Shown one piece after another: positions 10,192 to 22,483 of a DNA stretch of 64,000 nucleotides. A program made the position numbers and the translations under genes. Origin of the DNA: Aspidapion aeneum. Taxonomy: Eukaryota; Arthropoda; Insecta; Coleoptera; Brentidae. The notes under the pieces were generated by a model. That model worked only from the letters and a program-made list of their open reading frames with translations. It had not been told where the DNA came from and did not search any database. Where the stretch lies: positions 50,785,847 through 50,849,846 of the forward strand of contig OY755044.1 in the NCBI GenBank assembly GCA_963576565.1. The letters run 5' to 3'. The stretch's first letter is position 1, and every line of letters begins with the position of its first letter.

Positions 10192-12234
10192 CTAATTACT
10201 TAAATCTATTTGATTAGTTATATCTATCTCTAATTGCTGAAGTTCATTTCCCCGTAAAGCACTTAAATCCCTTAAAACATCATAGTGTTTGATATCAGAA
10301 TGCCCCCAAGGTAGTGTATGTGTTGTACCTGATATAATGTACCTTTTATCATCATGATATGATAGAGCCACTTTATTGATAGTTTCAGTATACACCGTAT
10401 GCATGGTTGTTTTAAAGTTCTTCATTTTCCTAAATAGCATGCCACCTTCCTTTACAATTTTTAAATAATCCTCAACAGATAAATGCTTGTCTATTATATA
10501 TTTCTTTATACCCTTTGATTTTTTGAGTTCTTTACAAATGGATCCTGCATTATGCAAGCCTTGGCACCAGTTCCTACAATAGTCTTAATTGGATCCCCCT
10601 TAAATTCATATTTCATTCTACCTAAGATAGACGGATTATTTTTAATATTATATGGATTATTTTCGCCAAAGTTGGAAGTATCAAATTTGTTGGGGTTTTC
10701 TGATATGAATTTATAAAAATCATCTGTATATATCTTTAATATTTGGGAATCTGTATCTGTGTACATCATTGTAGCATTATCACCATATTCTTTTTTAATA
10801 AAATTGTAAAAAAAATCATACATGACTGTTTTTGAAACATCCAGAATGCAAAAACCTAAATATATTGGTTTATCGTAGTGTATTTTTAATTTTTGCATTT
10901 GAATTGCAACAAGATCCTCTCTAAATATTGTACAGTTTTTGTAATTAGGTCTGCCAATTAATGATCGTGCTCCCTCTCTTCTTAACTGATTTTCCCAACT
11001 AGTTACAAGCTTTATATCGTTATATTTCTCGACATTTTCCATTGTTTTCCCAAATACAGCTGTTGAATAATTTGTATAAATCTCTCTGGAAACAGCTGTT
11101 GCTTTTATTGCGTAATTCTGTATTTGTGTCTATATATATTTTTTGAGCCAAGGTGAAATTCTAATATATTATGTGTTTGCGTAACGACTAAGCCATTTTC
11201 TACAGCCTGCTTAAGGGTTCTATAATGTACAATGTATTTCTTTTTATCATTTAGGTTAGGGATTAGTTTATGAATTTTAGAGCCAGATTCAGGTGGTATG
11301 ATATTCTCAACTAAAAATGGAAAATCTGAGTGTTTATCATGCAGTTCTTCGGGGTATTGAACATCTACTTCAAGCACATATCCAATGTCATTATCGGCAG
11401 GTATATCACAAATATCTAAAGCTAATATCTCCTGACTAGAAAGCCACCTAAAACCTTTGGTTGGTAGTGGTTGTGACATACTATGTCCATACAGATTTGT
11501 AGCATCTAAGTACATTATGTAGGATGATGGCTTACTTGGGTCGTAATCAGGAAGATATTTATTATTTGCAGTATGCATTCTTTCACTGCATTGACTTATT
11601 CCTCCCCTTATCCCCTTTTTAAAAAAATGAATCATATCTAAATCAGTAAGGAGTTCCAATTCTATTTGAGTTAATTTTAGCATAGCATCAAATGATAGTG
11701 ATGGAAGAGTAAAATACTGAACTGGATCCAAGTTGTATGTTTTTAATGAATTTAATCGAAATTCTTCGAAAATATCACAAAGGAGAACTACATCAGTTTT
11801 TAAATAAAGATCGGAGTAATCACCTAACGTTTTACATTTAAACACCCCCCAAACCTTTTTTGCTCGATCATACTCGTCATCACTTATATGTTCTTCCTTC
11901 AGTTGATCATTAAATTGATTTTTTGTTGGGAGATGTTTGTCGTCCAATTTACTTAGACTGGTGACATAGCTGTATGGAAATACCCCTTTTTGTCTCATTA
12001 AGTTAAATTCTTGCATGCCATTAAAATGTTTTCGTGTCTCTTGAAACATATTTATATCTAATCCTTTACTAAGCTCATCTAAGGAAGCGGCTAAAAATTT
12101 ATAACTATCTAAAAATCTTAGTTGTAAATATTTTTTTATAGTTTTTCCAGTGGTATCTGTGTAATCGTGTATATAAATTGATTTGGTATAGGAACTTCCG
12201 CCTAGTGGTGTGTATTTATTGACGTTTACTTCCA

Positions 12235-13536
12235 CTGCAAAAAAAAGACAAAAGATTAGTTTATTGGATTCAAAATTTTAAATTATGTTTCTTGTCTTAA
12301 AATTTGGTCTTTGGGGCCGTAAAATCACTAAAGTATGATGTATTCATATTTAGATAGATAGTGCATAACAAGGAAAACAAAATAGACATATTTGGATATA
12401 AAATATAAAAATTGTAAAATATATTGAGACATGTCGACTTTAATTAACCTTTTGGCTTGATTTTATTGTTTGTGAAAAACACTCCTTTAGGTATACGTTG
12501 AATGACGCTCATTATTTAAATCGGGAAAGTGGGCCAAGTGGCACCTCGTTTTGACGGTATCTTAAATGTTTTAGAAATAGTTGTCGAGTTTATATTTTTT
12601 TAAATTTTGACTTAGCTCACACTAGTGTGAGCTATTGTGATCCTAATTTTTTCGAGAAAAGAAATTGTTCCGATTTCAAAAACTTTTATATGTCTTTGCG
12701 TTCTATCTGTCTGTAACGACCAACGTGCAGAACTCAAAAACTTCTTGTCCTATTTTAATGAAATTTGGTACCTAAGCTGGGTCTTTTAAGTCAAAACATG
12801 GCTTGTGTGGTATCAAACGAAAGGTAATTGAGACTGCTGTTAAACAAAATACATTTTCGTTTAAAAAAAAGGGTGGGGGTGGATTTCAAAAGCTAGAATT
12901 TACGTGGCTTGTGTGGTATTAGGCGAAAGGTAATGAAGTCTACAGTTGAATAAAACACATTTTAGTTTAATAAAAAAAAGGTGGGGGTAGATTGCAAAAA
13001 CTCAGATTTTAAGTCAAAACATGGTTTATGTGGTATCAAACGAAAGGTAATTGAGACTGCTGTTAAACAAAATACATCTTAGTTAAAAAAAGGGTGGGGG
13101 TAGCTTTCAAAAACTTAGATTTGAAGCGAAAACAAGGCTTGTGTGGTATCAAACGAATGGTAATTGAGTCTGCAGTTAAATAAAATATATAAAATTTGCA
13201 GAGCTAAAATGTATTATTTTTAGTTACTTAGCATTGGCTTCACGTTCCGCCAACAGGGTATTTTTTTTTGTTGATTTGGTGTAAAACTAATTAAAGTGAT
13301 TTGATTTTTATGGCAAAAAAATATTACTCATTTTACGACCAAACTCGTGGATGATTCTTAGTTATAAAAAGCGTTTAATAGGTATTTTTACAATGATTTT
13401 GTCTAAAATGGATTAAAGTGATTTGGTGTCAATTATTCACTTTTAAGCCAAACTTATGATGATTATTAATATTAGTTGTAATGAGTACCTACTTTAATTG
13501 ACTGACTAAAATGCTAAGAAATAAAATAATCTTTAC
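12235..13536 (-). other. Putative 1302-bp phase-1 intron (or splice-mimicking insertion) in the polymerase gene
   Basis: On the minus strand the upstream exon ends GATTCAG and is followed by GTAAAGATT (13536 downwards). The downstream frame is preceded by TTTTTTTTGCAG, ending at 12235. Removing the interval keeps the reading frame (codon split G|TG). The interval has no long frame and contains tandem repeats. The alternative is an inserted repeat whose edges happen to resemble splice sites. Confidence 0.55.
12611..13200. repeat. 20-bp perfect palindrome and about four 112-bp tandem repeats
   Basis: AGCTCACACTAGTGTGAGCT at 12611-12630 is self-complementary. From about 12793 a unit containing TGTGTGGTATCAAACGAAAG, GTAATTGAGACTGC and a GGGTGGGGGT block repeats about four times, with point differences and a few indels. 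Confidence 0.8.
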
Positions 13537-14162
13537 CTGAATCACGTTCCATAAATTCTGATGCCTGTGATACCATTTTGTCCACAAAAGTTTCATAAAT
13601 ACTTGATAAGTTTGAACCCATACAGATAACTTCGTTCGCTGTATTAAATGATTTAACTGCAATAACCTCCTTCGTGGGATAAATAAATTGTGCAAATAAT
13701 TCCATATTTACTTTAATAGCACTTGATCTGAGTAAAATATGTTTTGTAATCACTTCCTGAATTTGCACAACTTACTCTATAGCTGGCAATCCTTGATTGA
13801 AAAGCACTTCTTATCAATTGGATACCGTCACAAAACTTCACACATGCATTATTTTTGTGTTGCAATGTTTTGCAATGGTTATTCATTTTATTTGCTGGTA
13901 CCTGCACATTGCATTCTACACATTGTAGTGTGTAACTTTCTTGTTAATTATTTGCATTATTGAGGGTAGCAATACATAATTCCTTAGAGGCTGGCTCTTC
14001 ATTTGCAATATCTTTCACTTTGCATATTGTTTTGATATGTCTTAGCATATTATCTCTTCTACTAAATGTTTTGGAGCACGAAAACATTTTGAATCTTATG
14101 CACAAACTTTACTGTCACAAACAAAGAACTTTATGTTTTTTAAAAAACTTTACCTAATGTTT

Positions 14163-17100
14163 TAGTAGAGTTAAAAGCCGCTTCTATCGTGTCACCCCGT
14201 GTGCACTTCATTGCTAAAATGTAAGACACAATTTAAATCATTTCTTACACCCTAAGAATGCAAAATCGACTGGTCGTCCAAAAATCGTCGTGTGCAGGGG
14301 GTGGTGGGGGTAGTTTTTCCAAAAATTAGGAAATTTTTTTTTGCATTTTTTGAATCTATAAAGTGTGCTCATGACTCTACCAAAAGCATATAGTAATATT
14401 ACTATCAGAAACATTTATTTTTCAATGTTGAAAATATCATTCCCAATGCTTTTATATGGAGTTCCCTATTAAACAATTGCTCGCCCTGAAAACGCGTATT
14501 TATAATAATTTATAACTTGTTATAACTCGAGAACCCTTTGCTTAATCAAAAAAACACCTTGTGTAAACTTTGTGTATCAAAGATCAGGGATTACAATGAT
14601 TTTTAAAAAATGTCAATCGGACGCATAGTTTTTTTTTTAAGTAGCAAAGAGTAATGCCATGACGCGACGAACGCGTAAGACACTGACATGCGACGAAGGG
14701 TCAGATATTTTACAAATGCACAGCGGGCCAGGCGAAATGCGACTCTATGTCTTGAGACAAGTCGAGACACACATAAGTTCGTTTTTCGTTTAACTCTCAC
14801 GGTTACAGATGTTTAAGTTACTTACTTGGTTTTTTGCTTGTAAATTGCGTTATGTATACATGTTGTGCTTGTGTGATTTGGCCGTGAAGGGCCAAATATG
14901 AAAGGCTAGGCGTGAAAAAAAGGGAAATTTAGTTCTATATAAGAATGTGACTCTCGGCCCTACGGGCCTCCGGGAGTCTATATTCACTATATTAGTATGT
15001 AACTCTTGGCCATACGGTCCTCCAGTCGTCCATATTCACTATATTAGTATGTGACTCTCGGCCCTACGGGCCTCCGGGAATCCATATTTAAAAGGGAAAC
15101 TACCCGCGTCCAGTTTAATTCTATATTATAATGTGCCTCTCGGCCCTACGGGCTTCCAATTTATGTCTATATTAGTATGTGACTCTCGGGCCTCCGGGAA
15201 TCCATATTTGAAATTGAAACTACGCGCCTCCCGTTAAATTTGATATTGGAATGTGACTCTCGGGGGCCTCCAATTTATTTCTATATTAGTATGTGACTCT
15301 CGGCCCTACGGGACTCCAATTTATTTCTATATTAGTATTTGACTCTCGGCCCTACAGGCCTACGGGAGTCCATATTCACTATATTAGTATGTGACTCGGC
15401 TTTACGGGCCTCCGGGAATCCATATTTGAAAGGGAAACTACGCGCCTCTTGTTAAATTCTATATTGGAATCGAGACTTTTGATTTGAGCGCCTCACTCCC
15501 TGCTATAGGCATAATATGTGAAAACTGAAAATTTGACATGGTGTAATTAGTTTACAGCTGGAAGACACAATTTTAACGGTAATAAACTATGTATTTTTTT
15601 TGCAAGCCTACACAATAGCGCATCTGTTGCCGTCGAGATAATTAAAATAAATTGTCGGCGTCTTAAAATATGACTCTTCAAAGAAGCACCACTTTTTGGC
15701 AAATTTTGATGGTTTTTTGACAAAAACTCAAAAAGTACCAAACTAATCTAAAAATTTTTCTCTGATGTTTATAGATCTTGGTAGGCCCTATTGTTAAAAT
15801 TATTATAAATTTTTCATTTTGACGTCTCTGTTTAGAGATATAGGCAAATAATTGAAATTTAAAAAAATTCTGTTTTTGAAAAACACAGGGACCTATTGCG
15901 CGTCAATACACTAAGTGGGTGACATCTAAAGCCACATAAATTTATTTTGTTATCGTAGAAATAGGTTCAATCAAGGGCTGTCAAGTCACCGGAAGTGATG
16001 CAGCAAAATCGTTTCTGAGATATAAATTGTCAAAATATAACCAATTTAAGGTTTTTTATATTTAAGGAGCCCTGGAGAGGAGGGGTGCGACCTACAAAAA
16101 AGTTTATTTGAAGTTTTTTTGTTAATTTGACATTAAAAATAATTTCTGTTATTAAAAAATTAAATTTTTTTATTTTTTTTTTTGGCCTGATGACGTCACT
16201 TACATAAACGGTGCCAGCGAGTGCTTTTATTCGAGATTTAAACTTATCGTAGAGCTCTGAAATTTGGCACACTAATAGGCATCGACAAACTAAATCGAAA
16301 TGGATTCTTGCATTTTTTCGATTTGACCCTATACGGGCTTCCGGGAATCCATATTTGAAAGGGAAACTACGCGCCTCCCGTTAAATACTATATTAGAATC
16401 GAGACTTTTGATTTGAGCCCCCCACTCCCCGCTATAGGCATAATATGTCAAAACAGAAAATTTGACATAGCGTAATTAGTTTACACCTGGAAGACACAAT
16501 TTTATCGGACGCATCTGTCACCGTCGAGATAATGAAAATTCATTGTCGGCGTCTTAAAATATGACACTTTAAAGTAGCACCACTTTTTGGCAAATTTTGA
16601 TGGTTCTTTGGCAAAAACTCAAAAAGTATCAAACTAATATTATACTAATAAAAAAAATTTTCTCTGATGTTTATAGATCTTCGTAGGCCATATCGATAAA
16701 GTTATTATAAATTTTTCATTTTTACGTCTCGGGTATAGGCAAATAGTTGAAATTTAAAATAATGCTGTTTTTTAAAAACGCAGGGACCTATTGCGCGTCA
16801 ATGTACTAAGTGGGTGACATCTAAAGCCACAAATTAATATTTTTACCGTAGAAATAGGTTCAGTCAAGGGCTGTCAAGTCACCGGAAGTCGAGCAAAAAA
16901 ATAGTTTGAGATATGACCCTTCAAAGTTTTACATATAAACGCTGATATCTCAAAAACAACTAAACCGATTCCTATTTGGTTTTTGGTTTTCTCAATAAAA
17001 CCAACATTGCTATAATTCTTATAGAACAAATTTTCGTTTTTCACAACTTTAAAAAAAGTGGAGGGGGGAGGTACCCTACAAGCTTGATTTAAAAAAAAAT

Positions 17101-17925
17101 AGTCCACTTCGGGGGGGGGGGGGGAGTTACATTCTAATATAGAACTAAATTTTCCTTTTCTTCACGCCTAGCCTTTGATATTTGGCCCTTCACGGCCAAA
17201 TCACACAAGCACAACATTTATACATAACGCAATTCACAAGCAAAAAACCAAGTAAGTAACTTAAACATCTGTAACCGCGAGAGTTAAACGAAAAACGAAC
17301 TTATGTGTGTCTCGACTTGTCTCAAGACGTATAGTCGCGTTTCGCCTGGCCCGCCGTGTATTTGTAAAATATCTGACCCTTCGTCGCATGTCAGTGTCTG
17401 CCGCGTTCGTCGCGTCATGGCTTCACTCTTTGCTACTTTAAAAAAAAACTGTGCGTCCGATTGACATTCTTCAAAAATCATTGTGATCCCTGATCTTTGA
17501 TACACAAAGTTTACAGAAGGTGTTTTTTTGATTAAGCAAAGGGCTCTCGAGTTATAACAAGTTATACATTATTATAAATACGCGTTTTCAGGGCGAGCAC
17601 TTGTTTAATAGGGAACTCCATATAAAAGCATTGGGAACGATATTTTCAACATTGAAAAATAAATGTTTCTGATAGTAACATTACTATATGCTTTTGGTGG
17701 AGTCATAAGCACACTTTATAGATTCAAAAAATGCAAAAAAAAATTTTTCCAAATTTTTGGAAAAACTACCCCCACCACCTCCTGCACACGACGATTTTTG
17801 GACGACCAGTCGATTTTGCATTCTTAGGGTGTAAGAAATGATTTAAATTGTGTCTTACATTTTAGCAAGTCCACAGGAAAATCGGTTCTAGAAGCCTTTT
17901 ACGTGCTTTTAAACTCTACTATTTT
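14163..17925. mobile_element. Fold-back element with about 745-bp inverted arms, inside the Polinton
   Basis: 14211-14954 is matched in reverse complement by 17124-17868. Shared landmarks are TTGCTAAAATGTAAGACAC at the outer end, CGACTGGTCGTCCAAAAATC, GGGCGAGC/GCTCGCCC, the GTCTCGACTTGTC block, and TTTGGCCGTGAAGGGCCAAA near the inner end. Weaker similarity (TAGTAGAGTT.AAAAGC) continues outwards to about 14163 and 17925. No transposase is seen and I could not assign a target duplication. The antisense frames in the arms (14603-14800, 17284-17505) are copies of each other and look non-coding. Confidence 0.82.
14949..16890. repeat. Sub-repeats and about 0.5-kb direct duplication in the fold-back core
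   Basis: From 14949 to 15475, and again at 16318-16400, a unit built on CTCGGCCCTACGGGCCTCCG and 'tctatattagtatgtgactc' recurs with deletions. After that, 15466-15990 and 16391-16890 are diverged direct copies (GAATCGAGACTTTTGATTTG, GGCATAATATG, CACCACTTTTTGGCAAATTT, GGGACCTATTGCGCGTCAAT). The core therefore grew by internal duplication. Confidence 0.8.
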
Positions 17926-18462
17926 AGCGCGCGGTTAATTGGAGAATAAAACCAAAATCGTAAGGCGGCAGGCCGATACTAAAGAAGATCCTACTTGTAG
18001 CATGGCTTTATATAACACCCCCCACTCTTGCACAATATATGCAACCTTGACTCATAAATCTGTAATGAATGGTCGGGCTTGAAGTATTGATTTGGGCTCA
18101 AGACCACTCATTCTCGAGGACAATAAAATCATTCAAACTATTTTCACCTGCATACAAAGCATAACGAATGAACGCCTGGTGTAATTAGTAACAAGAGAAT
18201 GCAATCTTTACTTAGACTTGTCCTGACTTGTTGGGTAAAAAATATTATACCTCTCAGACTATAAGCCTCTGCATACAAAAATATAACACCCTTTGTTGTG
18301 AAATATATCAACTTTGATTCATTAATGTGCAATGAATGGTCGGCTTTGAAGTATTGATTTTAGCTCAAGGCAGTTCTTAGGGTCACACAAAAAACCACCC
18401 GCGTTGTTCGCCTCCACATACAAAAGACAAAGACCCACTCACACCTGCACACAAAAGACAAC

Positions 18463-18495
<33 letters not shown>

Positions 18496-18629
18496 TTTGC
18501 AGCTGCATACAAAGCATAATAAATGAACGCCTGGTGTAATTATTAGCAGAGAATACGATCTTTAGTTAGACTTGTCTTGACTTGTTGGGTAATAAATTTG
18601 GGCTTAAGGCCATTCATTGTCGATGTCAA
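17926..18629. repeat. Right subterminal Polinton repeats
   Basis: A roughly 350-bp unit recurs about twice, sharing GAACGCCTGGTGTAATTA, 'tagacttgtc.tgacttgttggg', AATGAATGGTCGG and GAAGTATTGATTT. A (CA)n run sits at about 18462-18493. The block at 18395-18460 (GCCTCCACATACAAAAGA) duplicates the inner end of the terminal repeat. No gene is seen. Confidence 0.7.
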
Positions 18630-19258
18630 TAAAACACCCTTTGTTGTTTGCCTCCACATACAAAAGAGAAAGACCCACTCACACCTGCACAAAAAAGACA
18701 AAGACACACATAAATTTACATATCAATGTTAAAAGACTACCCACAGTGCTCGCCTCTGTACACAAAAGATAATGGTCTTCGCAACTATCCGATATTATAT
18801 CAAAGCCAAAAAGACCACCCACGCTATTCGGCTATGGTAAAAAAGACAAACAGCCACTCACACCTGCACACAAAAGACAAAGACACACATAACTGTAAAT
18901 TGTAATATCAAAGTCAAAAAAATACTCAGACTATTGGCCTATGCTCTAAAAACAAAATTACCTTCATACTATTGATCTTTGCCCAAAACACTAGTAGCGC
19001 TGTTCGACTTTTGTCAAAAAACAAAAGCCCCCATGACTGCAAATTGTAATATGAAGGTCAAAAAAACTCTCGCACTATTAAACTAGCATAGCATCTAAAA
19101 AGGACCCGCACAATAAAGCTATTGTTAAAAAGACAATGACCCTTCGCCCATTGTTAAAAAGACACCTGCATACAAAAGAACAATAGAACAATAGAAATTT
19201 TCGGAAATGACGTCATTCACTTCTCAATTTGCGCCAGAAGGAACATATATTTACTACT
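18630..19258. repeat. Polinton right terminal inverted repeat
   Basis: This is the reverse complement of 3356-3965. It includes GCCTCCACATACAAAAGA, the TATCAATGTTAAAAGAC block and the GAACAATAGAACAATAGAAA tip. Near the tip 18 bases (TGACGTCATTTCCGAAAA on the other strand) are absent from the left arm. The proposed last base is the T of ACTACT at 19258, followed by the duplication GTAAAA. Confidence 0.85.
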
Positions 19259-19609
19259 GTAAAACCTAACCGTTGTCAATCGATCGCCAACGTAACCGAA
19301 TCGTGTCAATGTGGAATAGGGCTTCATTGACACGGTTACGGCAGCGTTCGGGCTACAACCGAATCGCAATCATGAACGTCGTTTTCAAATATGCCTGCCG
19401 CTGCAGGTTAATATTTCGTTTAAAGAAAAGCAAAAACATGTCAACTAATTTTTTAAACGCGTTTTCTTTCTGATTTTTTGTCGGACCCAAAACTTTTTGT
19501 TTCAGACTGGATGACCGCACTACTTGTGGTACCTCGTTCGAAAGCTTATGCATGAAAAAATTAAAACAACGAAATATTATATAAAAAGCCTAAACAAAGC
19601 CTCGGAGCA
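19259..19609. other. Short flank between the Polinton and the RTE element
   Basis: The first 14 bases (GTAAAACCTAACCG) continue the pre-insertion site seen at 23313-23326. The rest holds no gene. Around 19510-19565 'acttgtggtacctcgttcgaaa' resembles 22527-22560, which flanks the RTE element on its other side. Confidence 0.5.
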
Positions 19610-22408
19610 ATGGATGGAAACTCTCGAAGACAAAAAAAGCAAAGACAAAGGACTATGAATATAGCTACATGGAACGTACAGGGACTGAATCAAAAGTTGG
19701 ACATAATTGCAACCGAAGTGCAGAATTGTAAGATCGATATCATTGCACTCACTCAGACAAAAAAGAAAGGAACAGGTACGAATAGTGTCGGTAATTTTGT
19801 CCATATATTCACTGGAGTCCCAAAAGAAAGAAGAGCAGCCAGAGGGGTATCCTTGTTGATAAAGAAAAATCTAAAGAATAAAATTACAGACTACGATTGC
19901 ATTAGTGAAAACATACTTCGAGTGAACATGAAGGTGCTTGGACATAATATAAGCAACTATGCTACTAAGTCTACGCACCATCAGATGACGAAAGGGTAGC
20001 TACAAAACAAATGTTCTTTGATCAACTTGATGAGACTATCACAAAAATCGGTAATACCAGAGAAATAATCATGCTTGGCGATTTTAATAGCCGAACTGGT
20101 AGGCAAACCCAGAGCAAAGTGATAGGACCATTTGGAGAGGAAGTAACAAATGATAATGGCTTAAGACTGATGCAATTTTGTGAAACCCACAACCTAAAAA
20201 TAAATAATGGTTTTTTTAAACATAAGGATATTCATCGATATACCTGGATTCAGCCAACAAGAAATCTTAAATCAATTATTGATTGATGTGCGAGCACTTC
20301 GTGGTGTTACCTGTGGATCTGACCACCATCTGGTAAAAGCAAAAATATTATTCCCTTTAAGAAAAACAAATAAGGACGAAAGTATTAGACAAAATGAAAA
20401 CCTAGAATGCATCGAAGACAATCAAAAATAGAACTTCATAGAATCAGAACCGATTACATGAAAAATTAATAAACACAAATCACTCATTTGAAGAGATATA
20501 TACAAACATAATAAAAAGCTTAAAGGAAGCAAGCAACGAAGCTGTTGGGTACCAAGATAATAGAAATAACAGGAAGATGTGGTGGACGGACAAAATACAG
20601 GAAATGGTCAAAGAGAAAAAACGCACATACTTGAAATGGCTCAGTACTAAGGAACAAAGAGACCTAGAAATCTACAGGGAAACCAGAAGACAGCTAAGAA
20701 ATTTGATGATACGCATAGAAAAAAATGAAATGTTCAAGCGCAAGTGCCACGACATAAACACACACGTAGGAGGTAGGCAGAGTTCTGAAGTATGGAAATT
20801 TATTTCTACAGTAAAAAACCCAACAAAAGAAAAAGTAAACATCCAGATAATCAAACCAGAACAATGTACAGAACACTACAAGGGACTGCTGCAGGAGACG
20901 AGACCCGAATATCTGGCAGCTTCTCCGAGAAGAGACATAGAAATACATGGAGAGGAAGTAATCATCGATAAAGAAATGATAAAGAATAATATTAAAAAAC
21001 TTAAATCTGGAAAAGCTAGCGGACCTGGGGGAATATATGCTGAAATGCTCAAATATGGATCAGAGAAACTACTCGAAAATCTCACATATATTATTAATCA
21101 ATGCACAAACGGATATCCTGTACCTAATGATTGGAAAATTGCATTCATATCCTCAATACATAAAAAAGGAAACAAGCTGGATTGCAACAATTACAGAGGA
21201 ATTTCAGTAACCAGTACTCTAAGTAGATTGTACGGTAGGATTCTTAGAGATCTAATAGAGAATGATTTTCATGAACAAGAAGAAGAAGAGCAAAGTGGGT
21301 TTCGCGCAGGCAGATCTTGTAGTGATAATGTTTTTTGTCTTAAACAAGTAATTGAGAAAAGGAGCGCCAGAAATATAGAGACTCATGTTACCTTTGTGGA
21401 CCTTCAAAAAGCATATGATACCGTTCCAGTAGAAAAATTATGGACAGTTTTAGAGCAAACTAATATCAATCATACATACATAAAAGCGATAAAAGAACTA
21501 CATAAAGGGTCAAAATCTAAAATGAAAATTGGAAATCGACTTTCAAAAAATTCCTGGTAACAAAAGGCTTAAGACAGGGATGTTGTATCTCTTCAACTCT
21601 TCTTAAAATATATATCGCAGTAGCTCTAAAAAACTGGAAACGTAAAGTGCACGGCATGGGAATACAACTTAACGACCGATTTACCATATACACACTACAG
21701 TTTGCTGGCGACTAAGTAATTGTGGCTAATGATAAAGAAGACATGGAGTATATGATGAGAAAGTTAACAGAAGAATACCAAAAGTGGGGACTAACAGTGG
21801 ACGTGGACAAGACACAGTACTTATGTATTCGAAACGAATCCAGTGAGTTAGTACTAGAAAATGGACAAACAATATCTCCATGCAATGAGTATGTATACTT
21901 GGATGTCACATTTGATAAGACAGGAGCAGACTGTAAAGAATTGGAAAAAAGAATAGTAAAAGCAAAAAATGTTATTGGATGTCTTAACAGTATTTCATGG
22001 AGCAGAGAGATAAAAAATAATGTAAAATTTAACATATATGAAACAATGGTCAAAAGCACGCTGTTGTATGGAATAGAGACTTGTCGCGTAACAGAAAAAT
22101 ACAAAACAAAAATGGAAAGTGTCGAAATGGATACAATAAGAAGATCAATGAGAATATCTAGAATAGATCACATAAGAAATGAGATCATAAAAGAAAGAAT
22201 GGGAATCGAGGGAAGCATAACGGATGACATCACTAAAAGGCAACTGATATGGTACGGCCATGTACAACGGATGAACGACGAAAGATTACCAAAGCAGGTC
22301 CTAGAATGGCAACCAATAGGGCGCAGAAAAAGAGGGCGTCCTAAACTAGAATGGCAACAGTCAATCCAAAGATCAATGAGTCAAAAGAATCTGACAGAGG
22401 ATGATTGA
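19610..22408 (+). pseudogene. RTE endonuclease/reverse transcriptase, broken
   Basis: The endonuclease starts with IATWNVQGLNQ and continues after a frameshift near 19965 to LGDFNSRTG. A further frame change near 20285 leads to GSDHHLV, the SDH motif. The RT frame (20577-21560) contains GKASGPGGIYAEML, the NYRGISVT block and VTFVDLQKAYDTV (motif A). A frameshift near 21545 separates it from VTKGLRQGCCIS. The catalytic box reads F-A-G-D followed by a TAA stop (21713-21715). The C-terminal frame to 22408 contains LIWYGHVQRMND and GRRKRGRPKLEW. A functional protein would nick target DNA and prime reverse transcription. This copy cannot. Confidence 0.88.
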
Positions 22409-22483
22409 CAGGATCGAAGGAGGTGGAGAATAGGTGTCGGACATCGTAGAAAAACGTTCTAAACCGACATAGTAGTAGTAGTA
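19610..22483 (+). mobile_element. RTE-type non-LTR retrotransposon, inactive
   Basis: A single endonuclease-reverse transcriptase coding region is followed after a short 3' end by a (TAG)n/(TAA)-like tail at about 22468-22483, as in RTE elements. The 5' boundary is uncertain, and I place it at the first in-frame ATG. The family assignment rests on domain content, the FADD-type catalytic box (mutated here), the C-terminal tail and the microsatellite end. Confidence 0.75.

Larger units (their letters stand above)
10192..14087 (-). pseudogene. Protein-primed family B DNA polymerase of the Polinton, interrupted
   Basis: Read on the minus strand, the N-terminal part (about 14087-13800) holds two zinc-finger-like patterns (CSKTFSRRDNMLRHIKTIC; CVECNVQ...H...H) with one in-frame stop. 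A frame at 13907-13713 and another at 13768-13514 follow (NMELFAQF, SEFMERDS). After an intron-like gap, 12235-11105 contains YLDATNLYGHSMSQPLP, the catalytic motif A region. Next, 11042-10506 contains MMYTDTDSQ (motif C, DTD) and 10557-10192 holds the C-terminal part (DDKRYIISGT, TLPWGHSD). Frame changes near 11150-11050, 10530 and 13740 inactivate it. In the family it replicates the element from a terminal protein. Confidence 0.88.
3356..19258. mobile_element. Decayed Polinton/Maverick (adintovirus-like) element, about 15.9 kb
   Basis: The termini are inverted repeats beginning AGTA, with 6-bp flanking duplications GTGAAA (3350-3355) and GTAAAA (19259-19264). The left flank plus right flank reproduces an uninterrupted paralogous site at 23283-23330. 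Length, long terminal repeats, AG...CT ends and 6-bp duplication fit Polintons. Genes inside: an unknown protein and packaging ATPase (-), PLA2/membrane-active protein, adenain-type protease, small unknowns, penton-like and major capsid proteins (+), and protein-primed DNA polymerase B (-). Most reading frames are broken, so this is an old, inactive copy. I could not find the retroviral-type integrase normally present. A fold-back element occupies 14163-17925. Confidence 0.88.

Noticed and set aside
12611..12630. 20-bp palindrome as a protein-binding operator
   Set aside because: It sits at the start of a repeat-filled interval in a eukaryotic element. There is no gene or promoter beside it that it could control.
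14603..14800. Antisense frame shared with 17284-17505
   Set aside because: Both are inside the inverted arms. Similarity comes from the repeat, and no motif or supporting start context is seen.
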